From Procambarus clarkii (Eukaryota; Arthropoda; Malacostraca; Decapoda; Cambaridae): a stretch of 64,000 nt of DNA. The stretch is from positions 22,677,503 to 22,741,502 of the forward strand of contig NC_091185.1 of NCBI RefSeq assembly GCF_040958095.1, given 5' to 3'. The notes beneath the pieces are model-generated. The model searched no databases. It worked only from the letters and a program-made list of their open reading frames with translations, and was not told where the DNA came from. The translations under genes were made by a program, and so were the position numbers. Below, in pieces: positions 1 through 12,325 of the stretch (its first letter is position 1; each line of letters starts with the position of its first letter).

Positions 1-289
1 CACTGTTTTTTTGCAAATAAAAAAAAAAAGAGTCTATTCGAATGCAACGTGTGTCAAAAATTCAAACCAATTGGTAAAGAGTTTTCGAAATTTCCCTCAC
101 ATGAAAAACACAGTTTTTCAAAAAAAGCAAGTTTTTCCTTTCATATACGTGACATCTATATAATATGTATATAAAAACACGCTCGAATGTGAATGGAAGG
201 TTGTGTGAAAATTTCAAAGCAATCGGTGAAAAACTTTCTGAGATTAGTAATTTTGAACAAACGAACATTTACATTTTTATTTATATAGA
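1..289 (-). mobile_element. Helitron-like non-autonomous element, 5' end (runs off window)
   Basis: Read on the minus strand, the segment starts at 289 with TCTATATAAATAAAAATG, preceded by A (target A^T). It continues into sequence closely similar to the copy at 20,397-21,465, with the same phrases such as GATTGCTTTGAAATTTTCACAC. A TC start after A, plus CTAG 3' ends in the related copies, fits Helitron termini. No Rep/helicase coding is present, so it would be non-autonomous. The rest lies outside the window. Confidence 0.5.
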
Positions 290-354
290 TTTTGTGTAAC
301 ATTACATTGGAATTTTGCTGACTTGTTTACCATACCATTCATTTCGTGAATATG

Positions 355-1010
355 TATAGATGCCACACCTGTGACAGGTAAAAACATACTTTTCTTTAAA
401 AACAGCGCCATCTGTTGAACATAAGAGCTACACACGCTATTCTAAATGTTACGATTCCATTCCAATGTTTCCAATTTCATTGATAAATTTAATTTTCATA
501 GATAACGATTTATTTTCTTTTTGATTTAATTATTTTGTGTGACATTGCATTGGAATATAGCTGTGTTGTTTACATTACTGTTTATTTCGTGTGTATAGTT
601 AATTTGTTATTTATTAATTGTTTTAATTTCATTTTGTTAACGGTTTTTCATATATTTCAGTGATGGGAACAGCAGATCATTTAATGTTTCCAATTTTTCT
701 GATGGGAACATCAGATCAATTGGGACTGCATCAGACAAGGGAGTGGGGGATGTTAGGGAGGACGAGGGGACAGGGGAGGGGGTAATGGTGGGGAGCACTA
801 GGGGACAGGGGAGGGGGTAATGGTGGAGAGCACGAGGGGACGAGGGAGATGGGGACGGTGGAGACGAGGGGACGGGGTAGTGGGGAATGGTGGGGAGGAC
901 GAGGGGAGGGGGGAATGGTGGGGAGGACGAGGGGACAGAGGAAGGTTGCTTTGGTTCAGCAATGCACATGCGTTGCTGAGTCACAGCAATGGGTGGCCGG
1001 ATACACCTAG
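355..1010 (+). mobile_element. Helitron-like non-autonomous element, 3' part
   Basis: This is the plus-strand 3' portion of the family at 20,397-21,465. It shares the GCCACACCTGTGACAGGTAA block, the GATGGGAACATCAGATCA block and a G/A-rich stretch of GGGGAGGACGAGGGGAC units. It ends at CTAG (1007-1010) followed by T, with an imperfect GTTGCTGAGTCACAGCAA hairpin shortly upstream. The 5' end is missing. A roughly 65-bp segment (about 290-350) recurs in diverged form at about 535-600. Open frames here are products of base composition. Confidence 0.5.
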
Positions 1011-1016
1011 TAAATA

Positions 1017-1130
1017 TATAAATGATTAATTAATTTTTAAATTGACTTTAATGGTGATCCCTATGTCTTGTAAAGGGAAAGCTAGAGTGGAGAACACTTT
1101 GAAGTTCTCTGGCTTAATATTTTAACTTAA
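1017..1130 (+). repeat. Dispersed repeat, inverted partner at 42,721-42,832
   Basis: The stretch with AAGCTAGAGTGGAGA and GTGATCCCTA matches the reverse complement of 42,721-42,832 along its length with scattered differences. It starts just after the Helitron-like 3' end. From 1,131 to 1,482 I see no gene, only AT-rich then pyrimidine-rich sequence. Confidence 0.5.
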
Positions 1131-1482
1131 AGATTCGTGGTTATATGAATTTTACATGCTTCTAGTTGATACATGTTAACATCTGATCATATTTTTGTGC
1201 AGATAAGTTCTATTTCTTGTTAGATAAGTAACAACTTGAATGCATGGTGGCAGCATTTTACTTTGGCACTTACTTTCTTACATCTACTTTCACTCTTTCA
1301 ACACTTCTACATTACTTTCTAATTCTTTCCTCCTTTCTACAACTTTAATTCTCCTCCCATGTTCTCTAATTCTAAAACTTTCCCTTTCCCCTGACCACTC
1401 TTTCCTGGCACCTCTTTAACTCCCTCACTCTATGAGCTTTTTTTATATATTCATTTCAGATACGTTACATACACAGCATCCC

Positions 1483-4255
1483 TAACGACCACGACACTAC
1501 CCATGTACAGCCTACCCTCACTACCATAACACTACCCATACACAGCCTCCCTCACTACCACAACACTACCCATATACATCTTCCTGCACTAACACGACAC
1601 CACCCATACACAGCCTCCCTCACTACCACGACACTACCCATAAACAGCCTCCCCTCACTACCACAACACTACCCATACACAGCCTCCCTCACTACCACAA
1701 CACTACCCATACACAGCCTCCCTCACTACCACAACACTACCCATACACAGCCTCCCTCACTACCACAACACTACCCATATACAGCCTCCCTCACTACCAC
1801 AACACTACCCATACACAGCCTCCCCCACTACCACAACACTACCCATATACAGCCTCCCTCACTACCACAACACTACCCATATACAGCCTCCCTCACTACC
1901 ACAACACCACCCATACACAGCCTCCCTCACTACCACGACACTACCCATAAACAGCATCCCCTCACTACCACAACAATACCCATACACAGCCTCCCTCACT
2001 ACCACAACACTACCCATACACAGCCTCCCTCACTACCACAACACTACCCATACACAGCCTCCCTCACTACTACAACACTACCCATACACAGCCTCCCTCA
2101 ATACCACAACACTACCCATACACAGCCTCCCTCACTACCACAACACTACCCATATACAGCCTCCCTCACTACCACAACACCACCCATACACAGCCTCCCT
2201 CACTACCACGACACTACCCATAAACAGCATCCCCTCACTACCACAACAATACCCATAGACAGCCTCCTTCACTACCACAACACTACCACTACCCATGTAC
2301 AGCCTCCCCTCACTACCACAACACAACCCATACACAGCCTCCCCTCACTACCACAACACAACCCATACACAGCCTCCCTCACTACCACAACACTACTCAA
2401 GTACAGCCTCCCCTCACTACCTTATCAGTAGTAACACTACTACCCATACACAGCCCCCCCTCACTATCACAACACTACCCATATTCAGCCTCCCTCACTA
2501 TCACGACAACACCCATACACAGCCTCCCCTCACTACCACGACACTAACCATACTCAGTCTATCTCACTACAACAACACTACCCAAGAACAGCCTCCCCTC
2601 ACTACCATAACACTACCAATACACAGACTCCCTCACTACCATATGGGAGTCGGTCGACCGAGCGGACAGCACGCTGGACTTGTGATCCTGTGGTCCCGGG
2701 TTCGATCCCGGGCGCCGGCGAGAAACAATGGGCAGAGTTTCTTTCACCCTATGCCCCTGTTACCTAGCAGTGAAATAGGTACCTGGGTGTTAGTCAGCTG
2801 TCACGGGCTGCTTCCTGTGGGTGGAGGCCTGGTCAAGGACCGGGCCGCGAGGACACTAAAGCCCCGAAATCATCTCAAGATAACCTCAAGATAACCATAC
2901 ACACCTTCTCTCACTACCACGACACTCCCCATACACATCCTCCCCTCACTACCACAACACAACCCATACACAGCCTGTTTCACTACCACAACACTACCCA
3001 TACACAGCCTCTCTCACTACCACAACACTACCCATATACAACCTCCCTCGTTACCACAACACTATCCATACAAAGTCTCCTCTCACTACCACAACACTAG
3101 CCATACACAGCCTGTTTCACTATCACAACACTACCCATACACAGCCTCTCTCACTACCACAACACTACTCATACACAGCTTGTTTCACTACCACAACACT
3201 ACCCATATACAGCCTCCCTCACTAACACAAAACTACCCATACACAGCCCCCCTCACTATAACGACACCACCCATACACAGCCTCCCTCACTACCACAACA
3301 CTACCCATACACAGCCTCCCTCACTACCACAACACTACCCATACACAGCCTCCCTCTCTACAACAGCACCACCCATACACAGCCTCCCTCACTATCACAA
3401 CTCTACCTATTCAAAGCCTCCCTCACTACCACAACACTACCCATACACAGCCTCCCTCACTACCACAACACTACCCATACACAGCCTCCCTCACTACCAC
3501 AACACTATCCATACACAGTCTCTCTCCCTACCACAACACTACCTATACACAGCCTCTCTCACTACCACAACACTACCCATACACTGCCTCCCTCACTACC
3601 ACGACACTACCCATACACAGTCTCCTTCACTACCACAACACTACCCATACACAGTCTCCTTCACTACCACAACACTACCCATACACAGTCTCCCTCACTA
3701 CCACAACACTACCCATACACAGTCTCCCTCACTATCACAACACTACCCATACACAGCCTCCCTCACTACCACAACACTACCCATACACAGCCTCCCTCAC
3801 TACCACGACACTACCCATACACAGCCTCCCTCACTACCACAACACTACCCATACACAGCCTCCCTCACTACCACAACACTACCCATACACAGCCTCCCTC
3901 ACTACCACGACACTACCCATACACTGCTTCCCTCACTACCACGACACTACCCATACACTGCTTCCCTCACTACCACGACACTATCCATACACTGCTTCCC
4001 TCACTACCACGACACTACCCATACACAGTCTCCCTCACTACCAAAACACTACCCATACACAGCCTCCCTCACTACCACAACACTACCCATACACAGTCTC
4101 CTTCACTACCACAACACTACCCATACACAGCCGCTCTCACTACCACGACAACACCCATACACAGCCTCCTTCACTACCATGACACTACCCATACACAGCC
4201 TCCCTCACTACCATGACACTACCCATACACAGCCTCCCTCACTATCACAACTCAT
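1483..4255. repeat. 34-bp minisatellite
   Basis: Tandem units of 34 bp (core CCATACACAGCCTCCCTCAC, then a TACCACAACACTAC part) with point variants, a 35-bp CCCCTCAC variant and occasional deletions. It is interrupted once by the SINE at 2644-2893. Because 34 is not a multiple of three, unbroken units read as a 34-residue periodic peptide in one continuous frame, which explains the long spurious open frame at 3,180-4,271. Confidence 0.95.
2644..2893 (+). mobile_element. tRNA-derived SINE
   Basis: A 250-bp insertion inside the minisatellite. The 5' part is tRNA-like, with a B-box (GGTTCGATCCC at 2699-2709) within a GGTCCCGGGTTCGATCCCGG T-arm and an A-box-like segment near 2655. A tRNA-unrelated body follows (around TAGGTACCTGGGTGTTAGTC). 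The 3' end is two copies of CTCAAGATAAC. ACCATA occurs on both sides (2638-2643 and 2894-2899), a plausible target duplication. The family looks like one I recall as widespread in decapods. It is not a functional tRNA gene. Confidence 0.85.
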
Positions 4256-5605
4256 GCAAGCAATAAATTAGTGTGCTGAGAGATCTACCTCTCATAACGT
4301 GTGTGAGTAGTGTCTGCGCCACAATATTTGGTAGCCTAGAATGCCAGTCTGGCTAATGAAATTGGCTGCCAATCTGGCATTCAATTTACTTATATAATAT
4401 TTGCATGTAGCCGTTCATTGATAAGACACAATTAGTCTGGATCAAATAAATAATAGAGCAACACATATTTATACTCATTCTGAGACCTTATCTTAGCTCT
4501 TTTTCACTACTATAAATCAATGAGGACATGAAACAAATAATATTCACTGCCTAACAAAAGGAATGTGCGGGAAATTTAATCTACCTTACTAATGAAGAAC
4601 AGAGGCTGCAGTCCTAGCAGCCTGTTCCAGTTGGTAGATGCCCTCTGTAAGACTTCTAGGTAGTTCCTGTCGAATTCATCTTCAATCCTCTTTGGTAAAA
4701 CGACGGTAGATCTCTTCTCGCAGGTGGTCGACTAGCTTTCGATGACTGATCTCCGAAGATCTCACTAGGACTCTGCGAATGGCTCCCGGACCTTCATCTG
4801 TCTTCCCCGCTAAATACTGTTCTCTTCTCCTCTGTAGAAGTGCTTTGGCCCAGGAGCTGCTTCTCCCAGGGCTGCTATGCTGCTGAAATATCTGGACCAG
4901 GACTTGTCATCTTAACACTTTTCACAGTTCCTCCACCTGGAAGCGTCTGCGGATCGACTCCCGATTCGCCCCTTGAGAGACACAGGAGTACCGACGTCAC
5001 GGGGCTTCTTTTGACCTCATGTCAAGGTCCAATTCGCTAACTCTTCCTCTAAAAGTTGTCCAGTGACTTTTCTATGTTGCCTCTCGAAAACTGCTTAGCG
5101 TAATGTCCCTTATGGTAGCTTAAACCTCACCTATGTTGGACCGACGAGCGTCGCAACCCGTCGCGGTTTTCCCTGCGTGGCTAGAGACAGCGGTGCTGAT
5201 ACTCTTTTTCCCGCCTAGAACCTCAGGTGCTGACGTCAAACTACGTCATGCTATGGGTACACTCTGATGGTCAGACTGGACACACCTCTGCAGCTGCCCA
5301 ATCAAATTGCCCAAAACCATGAGACACAGTGTCACTTTACCTGGAGTATTTGGTGGGAATCTGCTGTCTCCACCCTGAGTCGATCCGCTAAATGTGTTGC
5401 AGTGTTCACTCTCGCCTCCTCCCCAACGAACTTAAATCATTCAAATCTTTGGTAGATCGTCCCCCTCTAATGTTATCAAACGAAACTAGGTGCCTTCTTG
5501 GCTATGTACGTGGGGGAAGGATGACTCTTAATGGTCGGACGAGGAGCGTATTTAGACGGTCCATGTTACACACAACAGGGTCATGTCTCTGCACTCACTA
5601 ACACA
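4256..5605. other. No gene recognised
   Basis: Mixed-composition sequence with only short open frames (62-70 codons) that show no domain or splice context. It may be the remains of a transposable element, but I recognise no motif. Confidence 0.4.
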
Positions 5606-5757
5606 AAAGTGTTAAGATTCTAAATTCGTTAATACCACCACAAATTGTCAGGTCTCTAAACTTAATAACACCATAGAGTATCAGGTCTCTGAACTTAATA
5701 ACACAATAGAGTGTCTGGTATCTGAACTTAATATCACTACAGACTGACAGGTCTTGT
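5606..5757. repeat. 33-bp tandem repeat, about 4 diverged units
   Basis: Units of about 33 bp built on CAGGTCTCTAAACTTAATAA followed by CACCATAGAGTAT. The same unit family occurs at 16,084-16,185. From 5,758 to 6,296 I see no gene, only AT-rich sequence. Confidence 0.75.
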
Positions 5758-6486
5758 GAAAACTTGTGACAAGGACTGTAGGTGAGGCCGCTGTAGCTCT
5801 GATGACGACTGGTCCACCTACAATCAATCACATAAAAACTGTCTTCATTAGATATATATAATCAGTGGAGCAATATGTATGATCATTAATTCAACCTTAT
5901 GTGAGAAAGTTGTTAGATACCAACACTAAGAATACTCCAACATTAATAATATTACGTTCCAGATAAATTGATGTTGTTGAACCTTATAACTGGTATCACA
6001 GCTTTGTTATTGTCCGAAATCCGACACACACACATAATAACATAAGTTACCCCCATAAAGGAAAAGAGAGTGGGTGATTCTGTGACGTCATGGATGCCAT
6101 GTATTTTTATCAACTCTAATTTCTTATAAACAACAGTCTAGTGTTTAAACTTAATAAAAAAGTGTTCACTAGGACTGAATATAAATAAATACAACAGGAA
6201 TATAGCTTAACTCTCTATTCCTTAATCATAAATAGAACCACCAAATATTTTAGGACGTCTCACCTAGAGGCGTCGGCATGTACGCCACAACAGAATCATA
6301 ACAAAACAACGATTCCCTCCCGAAGGTCGGCCATCTTGGCGCGCGGATTGAACGCTCCTGGTTGGACTTTCTTTCCACACCTTACCTGGAACTCATTTTT
6401 GACTTCAGCTGGCTTCTTTGGGCCAGTGTGTGCTCACTGCAGCTACCCAGGAGCTCACAGGACCGAGGGAGGCCGAAGCCTCCCTA

Positions 6487-7876
6487 ATGGATGCCTCCCC
6501 GAGCGGGGGCGCCATGGATGTTGACAGCAAGTCCCAGAGAGGAAAACGTCTGCTGGAAAATGAGTCGGCTGATGCTGCCCCAGAGCGAGATGCTAAGATT
6601 ATGTCTTCCCCTTCAGAAGACCTTAGTCTTGTGGTACCCCATTCCTCGTTTGTGGTAGTCCTAATCCAGTCAGAATCAGGTCAGTGCGTCTTTGCAAATC
6701 CTCGTACCTTAGGTGCAGCAATCGAGGCTCCCATATTGTGGCCACATTGCCTGCCTGAGACCATACGTACCCTGGGTAGGGGTGCAGCACTGAAGCTACA
6801 TATCAGAAAGGAGGCTCTATCACACATCTGTGTATCCGACATTATTAAGTTGGGGGACTGGCCTGTCAGGTGCCGACAGGTATTGTCGCAGGAGGAGGAG
6901 TCTCGGGCCCGGTATGGGAAGATTGGCCCAATTGACCAGAGTGTAGATGTGGATGACATCCAGGCCCGCTCTGCAGGTATTAGGAGGTGCATCAGCGAGA
7001 TTATTGGAAGTTACCAGGATTCGCAGAGCAGCAGGGCCGACATCCATGGTCCGTGTAAAGTGCAATGGGCACCTCCCTGACTGAGTGGCACTACACAGGA
7101 CATCGTATCAGGTTCAGCCCTACAATTTCCCTGTGTTACGATGTTACGCTTGTCATCTATTGGGCCACAGTCGCCTCACCTGCCGTAATGCAGCACGTTG
7201 TGCAAACTGCGGCAAAACAGGCCATACAGACAGAGATAACGGTGGGTGCTCTGCTGCACCTCGCTGCTTATTATGCCATGGCCATCATAAGGTTACGTCC
7301 AAGAGTTGCCCTGTATATCTTGAGGCCCTTCAGTTGGACATCGATCATAAAACAGTGGGGACACCTCAACATGAGCTGTTCCAGAAGTTGCGCGCCTTCA
7401 ATCAGCCTATCGCTTCTTCTCACCTCCAGGTTTCCCCTGGTAGGGCCTCTTCACAAGTAGGAACAAGCAGACGCTCTTGCCTGTCCCAGTCACATGCCTC
7501 ATACGCCCAAGTTGCTAATCGATTTTTTCTCCTGGGTAGCCTTGACATTGACGGAAACTCATCCACGGATACAGACATGGACGCTCAGTCTCGGCCGGAG
7601 CCTGGCACTCGTCACCCTCCTGCCTCTCCTCAAAGAAGCCAACACCGGCGTCGTCGACACACCCATCGATCAGGACGTACTGCTCCAACAGACAGTCCTG
7701 ATGATCCTCTGGTCCCCCAGGCACTTTCCAAAGGGATTGTGACACCAGGGGAACATGAGGCCCAGAGTGAGGCTCCCACCAGTCGCAGACGCCGTCAAGA
7801 GAGTTCGCGAGCCGACCACCGCTTCCGTCAGGCAGAGAGAAGCATAGATCAACATTCTCTGGACTGGCAGTATTGA
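6487..7876 (+). pseudogene. LINE ORF1 (Gag-like, zinc knuckles), frameshifted
   Basis: The likely ATG is at 6487 (MDASPSGG); an in-frame TTG at 6418 only extends the frame. Frame 1 is open to 7080. The protein then resumes in frame 2, after a TGA at 7082-7084, and runs to 7876, so a frameshift lies around 7,045-7,080. The second part has three zinc knuckles: CYACHLLGHSRLTC, CANCGKTGH...C and CLLCHGHHKVTSKSC. Triplet CCHC knuckles are usual for ORF1 proteins of I/R1/Jockey LINEs, which bind element RNA. The C-terminal tail is rich in Ser, Arg and His. Confidence 0.85.
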
Positions 7877-7991
7877 TACCACATATTTTACTTACTTTGT
7901 ATGAGGGTTTTATGGCTTTTTCTAGTGGTTCCCCCTTTGGAGACGTCTGTGCACTGGTGGTCAAAAAGTTAGCTGTTGTATTTAAGGGATA

Positions 7992-10900
7992 ATGGCGCCC
8001 CATCCTGAGAATACTGTGATGTTTTGGAATGCCTGCTCCCTTTTTAAGAAGACGCAATTTCTACGCAATTTTATCGCCAGCACACCACCATTGATCGTGG
8101 GACTCTGTGAGACTTGGCTTACAGACGATCTTTCCATCACGGTGCCGGGGTATTCGGTCTATAGACAAGATCGGCCAGTACGGGGTGGAGGGGGACTTGC
8201 CCTCTTGGTCAGGGACTCAGTTCTCAGCTCCTTGCTCCGGATTCACTCCTTCCCGGGTGGACATTTAGAATTCATGGCAGTGAAGGTCGCCCTCTCCCAT
8301 GGGTGGGGCACCTTTGGAGTTCTGTATAACCCTTGTCTACCGGTAATGAAGAAGGAACTAGAACACTATTTTGGTCAGATCACAGACACCTGCCTCGTCA
8401 TGGGTGACTTTAACGCTTGGCACTCATCATGGCAACCCATGCTTTCGGGTCGCCACCACAACATGGCTGGCCGAGCCCTATTTCAGTTTCTCCTTGACTC
8501 CCCAGACCTCTCCTTACTGACGCCGCCAGGTTTGGGAACTCGGATAGACCCGCTAAATGGCCATACTTCAACGCTCGATCTTTGCATTGGAAGAGGCCCC
8601 TTCACGATGGCGCAGATATGGACCGGGCCGTACCTGGGTAGTGATCACCTGCCCATTGTCATCTCCTTTGAGGGCACTGTTCGTCCTACTCTGACCTCCC
8701 GTAGATCCAAATGGATCTTCTCGGAAGAGGGGTGGCATGGCTATGAGGCGGATGACTGGTTGACCCTTCCCCCAGTTACTGCAGATCTCCATGAGGCAGC
8801 AGATGCTCTCTGAGTCCCTCTTCAGTGTAAGCTCTCGGCATTTTAGGAGGACTAGTGGCCAGACAACCAATCCTTCCCGCCGTGGGGCACCGTGGTGGAC
8901 TCCTGAATGTCGGCAGGCAGTACTGGACCGGCGACGTGCGTGGAATTCGTGGCGGCGCCACCCTACTCCACTGCAGCGGCAGACCTTTCGCAGGGCGGAC
9001 GCCATGTGTAGACGAACAGTCCTCCTTGCCAAACGCAACGCCTGGGCTGATTACTGAGCCTCTCTCTGATTCGACTCCTCCTCTGCGAGAGCCTGGGCCT
9101 TTGTTCGTAAGATGACAGGTAGGTACTCCCGGCCTACCATCCCACTCAGAGACCCCAGTGGTAATAGGGGCCTGGGGGAAGTACAAATAGCCGAACTCTT
9201 GGCTGACCACTTTGAAGATGTTTACAGTTCTCCGCTCCTCTCTGTGAGTTCCATAGGTTGGGGCTCCCGACAGGGTATAGGACTAGCTCAGGACCTGGAT
9301 CGCCCATTTACATCTGTTGAGCTGAAGGACGCTCTGTCACTCTCTAGGTCGGGCACTATGCCAGGGATAGACAACGTCCCATATGAATTTGTTCGGAGGG
9401 CACCCGAGAACCTTCAGTCCCACCTCCTTTACTTCTACAATGCCTGCTGGTCCTCTGGTGTCTTCCCTGCCCCGTGGAAACACGCCATTCTTCTACCGTT
9501 GGCCAAGTCAGGGAAGGATCCGTCTGTCCCGAGTTCATATCGCCCCATAAGTTTGCTTCCATGTCTCGGGAAACTGATGGAACGTCTTATTCACACCCGG
9601 CTACAATGGGTGGTGGAAACCTCAGGTCTCCTACCTGAGGGTATCAGTGGATTTCGGCCAGGAAGAAACACGATGGGCTGCCTCCTCTCCTTGGAACATC
9701 GAATAATGGACATTTATCGCCGGAGAAGAGTGCTCCTTGCAGCTTTCCTCGACATCAAGAGTGCATTTGACTCTGCTTCTCATTCTGCTGTCCTTCAGAG
9801 TCTGGCTCGACTAGGTCTCTCGGGTCCGGCGTTAAGGTGGTTCCAAAACTATCTACAGGGCCGCTCATTCAATATGGCGGTTGGTGGAGTCGTCTCTACG
9901 TCCCGCCCTGTCTCGGGTGGTGTCCCTCAGGGAGCGATTCTGAGCCCATTACTATTCTCTATTCTTCTGTCTGATCTCCCTGTATTCCGGGGGGTCCAGG
10001 TTTTAGCCTATGCCGATGATGTAATCCTCCAACCCGTTCTCGTAAATTTAATAAGTCAATATTGACTTATTAAATATGTGCATAGGTGACATACTTTACA
10101 TAATAGATACCCTTAAAAAGATTCATAGAAAACACCGACCTTACCTAACCTTGTTAGTATCTTAAGATAAGCATCTTATTACTTCGTAATTACAATTATT
10201 ACCTAACCTACAATAGGTATAGGTTAAGTAATAATTGTAATTACGAAGCAATAAGATGCTTATCTTAAGATACTAACAAGGTTAGGTAAGGTCGGTGTTT
10301 TCTATGAATCTTTTTAAGGGTATCTATTATGTTTAGTATATCACCTATGCACGTAGTTAATAAATCAATATTGACTTTACGAATTTGCGAGAACGGGTTG
10401 AACCCTCGTGGCGGATGGTGCCACTCTCCTAGAGGCACAAGGCTCCCTGCAAAATGCCGTGACTGTGTTCTCAGCAAATGTGCTGGGGAAGGGGCTCTCC
10501 ATTAACCCTGTGAAAAGTTGCGTCATGAGCTTCACCTGGACCCGCTTACCAGACCAGCCAGTGGTGACCCTCGGGGGCTGCCGTCTCCCGATCGCTACCA
10601 AACACAGGTGGCTGGGGGTCGTTCTAGATAGCCCTCGGCTGACGTGGAGGTATCTTGTCGATTACCTTCGGGCCTCATGCCTTCGTCGCGTGAACATCAT
10701 GAAACGGGTCTCTGGTGCGGCATGGGGGGCTTCACGGGAGTTGCTCCTAGCTCTCTACAAGACCTTCATTCATAGCAAGATCATGTATGCGAGTGAAGTC
10801 TATGGCACAGCAGCAGCATCTGTCTTGGCAAGGCTGGATCCCATTCAAAATGATGCCCTTTGCTCAGCGTTAGGAGCTATGCCCTCCTCGCCAGTTCTTT

Positions 10901-12172
10901 CTCTCTATGCCGAGTCGGGGCTATGGCCCCTGAGCATTCAACGTCTTCTCGCCCACTGCCTCCCACTTCAACGGATAGTGAGTCTCCCAAATACCCATCC
11001 ACTTACTCGCCTTCAGCTCGAGGCTAACTGGTGGAATGTGCCGGCTGGACACTCCAGATGCCGTCAGTTGCCTTTCGTCGTCTGGGCCTTGGATGCATAT
11101 TCACAGTTTTCCCTTCCCGTCCCTGTACTCACCCCTGGCCCGATCATCTCACCAGTGCCTCCGTGGGCAGAAGAGGTCATTCGGGTTTCTGTGGACTTTT
11201 CCAAGCCTCCTCGTTGGAAGAGAGATTTAGAGGGTTTGGCCCCCTTTAGTTTTTGCAGACCTACGAGCCTCCTTATACTCTGGATACTTGGAGGTTTACA
11301 CGGATGAGTCCCGCAAAGATCAGCCACCATCTTCATCTGCGGCAGCATACTTTGCTCTTTTTTCTTTCTGTCAGACGTGGAAACTCTCCCCTGCTCATTC
11401 GTGCCTGGCCGGGGAACTGTTTGCAATCTTATTAGCCTTATGACTCCTTCAACAAGTTTTAGGGCCCTCTGCAGTGGTTTTCTACGTGGACTCAGTTACA
11501 GCACTACATCTGATATCATTTCGGCGTCCACGAGTCCATCGTCATACTGTGTCACAGATCCGTGGAGAACTGCTGTCATACTCTGGTACTCCAGGTTGGT
11601 CCATCTATCTCCATTGGGTTCCGTCACATGTCGGTATTAAAGGCAATGAGGTGGCCGACGCAGCAGCAGGGATGGCGCATGCTCTCCATGACTCTACAAA
11701 TGTGCTTCTAGACCTTTCCGAAATTCTCCCGCAACTCCGGGCGGCTTGCCTCGCAAGTTGGGAGGCAATGATAGAGCCAGCACTCAGGTCCTCCTCTCTG
11801 GTGGGTCTATGGGAGGATTCCACCCCGCGTCCATGGACTCATCATTCTCGACACCTCGACACTGCCATCACTCGTCTCTGGATCGGGCACACCTGCCTGG
11901 CCGCACATCTCCATCGTCTACGGCTGGTAGACTCCCCATACTGCCAGTGGTGTCCGACCCAGGAGGATACAGTGGAGCACCTTCTTCACTGCCCTCGATT
12001 TCATAGCGCTTGCGTCAGACTACAGAGTGCCGTTCGTAGGCTGAATATTCCCCGCCTCACAGTTCCCGTTCTCCTTGACGGGGCAGGTGCGAGAGACGAA
12101 GACGTCCGTCATGACATCTTTTGCCATACCTTCTGCTTCATCCGTCATGTCCGTGGCCTGAAGAGACTGTAA
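7992..12172 (+). pseudogene. LINE ORF2: AP endonuclease, RT, RNase H, CCHC; broken
   Basis: The start is ATG 7992. Endonuclease (7992-8690): FWNACSL, CETWL, GDFNAWHSSW and SDHLPIV. Around 8,800 the frame shifts, followed by TGA stops at 9055 and 9067. Reverse transcriptase (9112 on): FLDIKSAFD, GVPQGAILSPLLF and the catalytic YADD at about 10,009-10,020. A MITE enters nine bases later. RT continues at 10,408-11,240, then the frame shifts. RNase H follows with YTDES, AGELFAI, FYVDS and HVGIKGNEVAD, so all four acidic positions are present, but a TGA at 11441-11443 cuts it. A CCHC motif (CQWCPTQEDTVEHLLHC) lies near the end. The enzyme would copy element RNA at a nicked target; this copy cannot make it. 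Confidence 0.88.
10030..10400. mobile_element. Palindromic MITE inserted in LINE RT
   Basis: A 371-bp insertion whose two halves are almost complete inverted copies, with its centre near 10,214 and terminal sequence CAACCCGTTCTCG at both ends. Flanks AATCCTC (10,023-10,029) and AACCCTC (10,401-10,407) look like a 7-bp target duplication with one mismatch. Removing element plus one flank copy deletes 378 bases and keeps the LINE frame. It has no coding capacity. The superfamily is unclear. It is younger than the host LINE copy. Confidence 0.85.
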
Positions 12173-12325
12173 AATTTGTGGCCTGAGGAGATTGTAGGGT
12201 CAATGGCCTGAAGAGACTATAGGGAGCCCATCCCTGCGCTATTTCCTGGTATCGGGCAGCCGGGGCGCATCCGATCCCACGATCGTCGTCGCCCCTAAAT
12301 CAACACAACAACATAACAAAACAAC

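Larger units (their letters stand above)
6311..12311 (+). mobile_element. Full-length LINE, I-group, with RNase H
   Basis: A two-ORF non-LTR retrotransposon of about 6.0 kb including a 371-bp insertion. The 14-bp sequence CATAACAAAACAAC occurs perfectly at 6297-6310 and 12312-12325, marking a target-site duplication. The 3' end is A/C-rich (CAACACAACAA). The domain order is ORF1 with three zinc knuckles, AP endonuclease, reverse transcriptase, RNase H and a terminal CCHC. An RNase H behind the RT is typical of the I group rather than Jockey or R1. Both ORFs carry frameshifts and stops, so this copy is dead. Confidence 0.9.

Noticed and set aside
637..984. Pro/Ser-rich 115-codon minus frame (and similar at 20,031-20,291 and 20,417-20,878)
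   Set aside because: They are translations of the G/A- or C/T-rich interior of the Helitron-like family.
2650..2720. Functional tRNA gene
   Set aside because: Only the A/B boxes and T-arm are good; the acceptor stem does not close and a SINE body and tail follow.
3180..4271. 363-codon plus-strand frame
   Set aside because: Cyclic reading of the 34-bp minisatellite.
10265..10601. Minus-strand frames across the MITE
   Set aside because: They lie over the palindromic insertion and antisense to the LINE RT.
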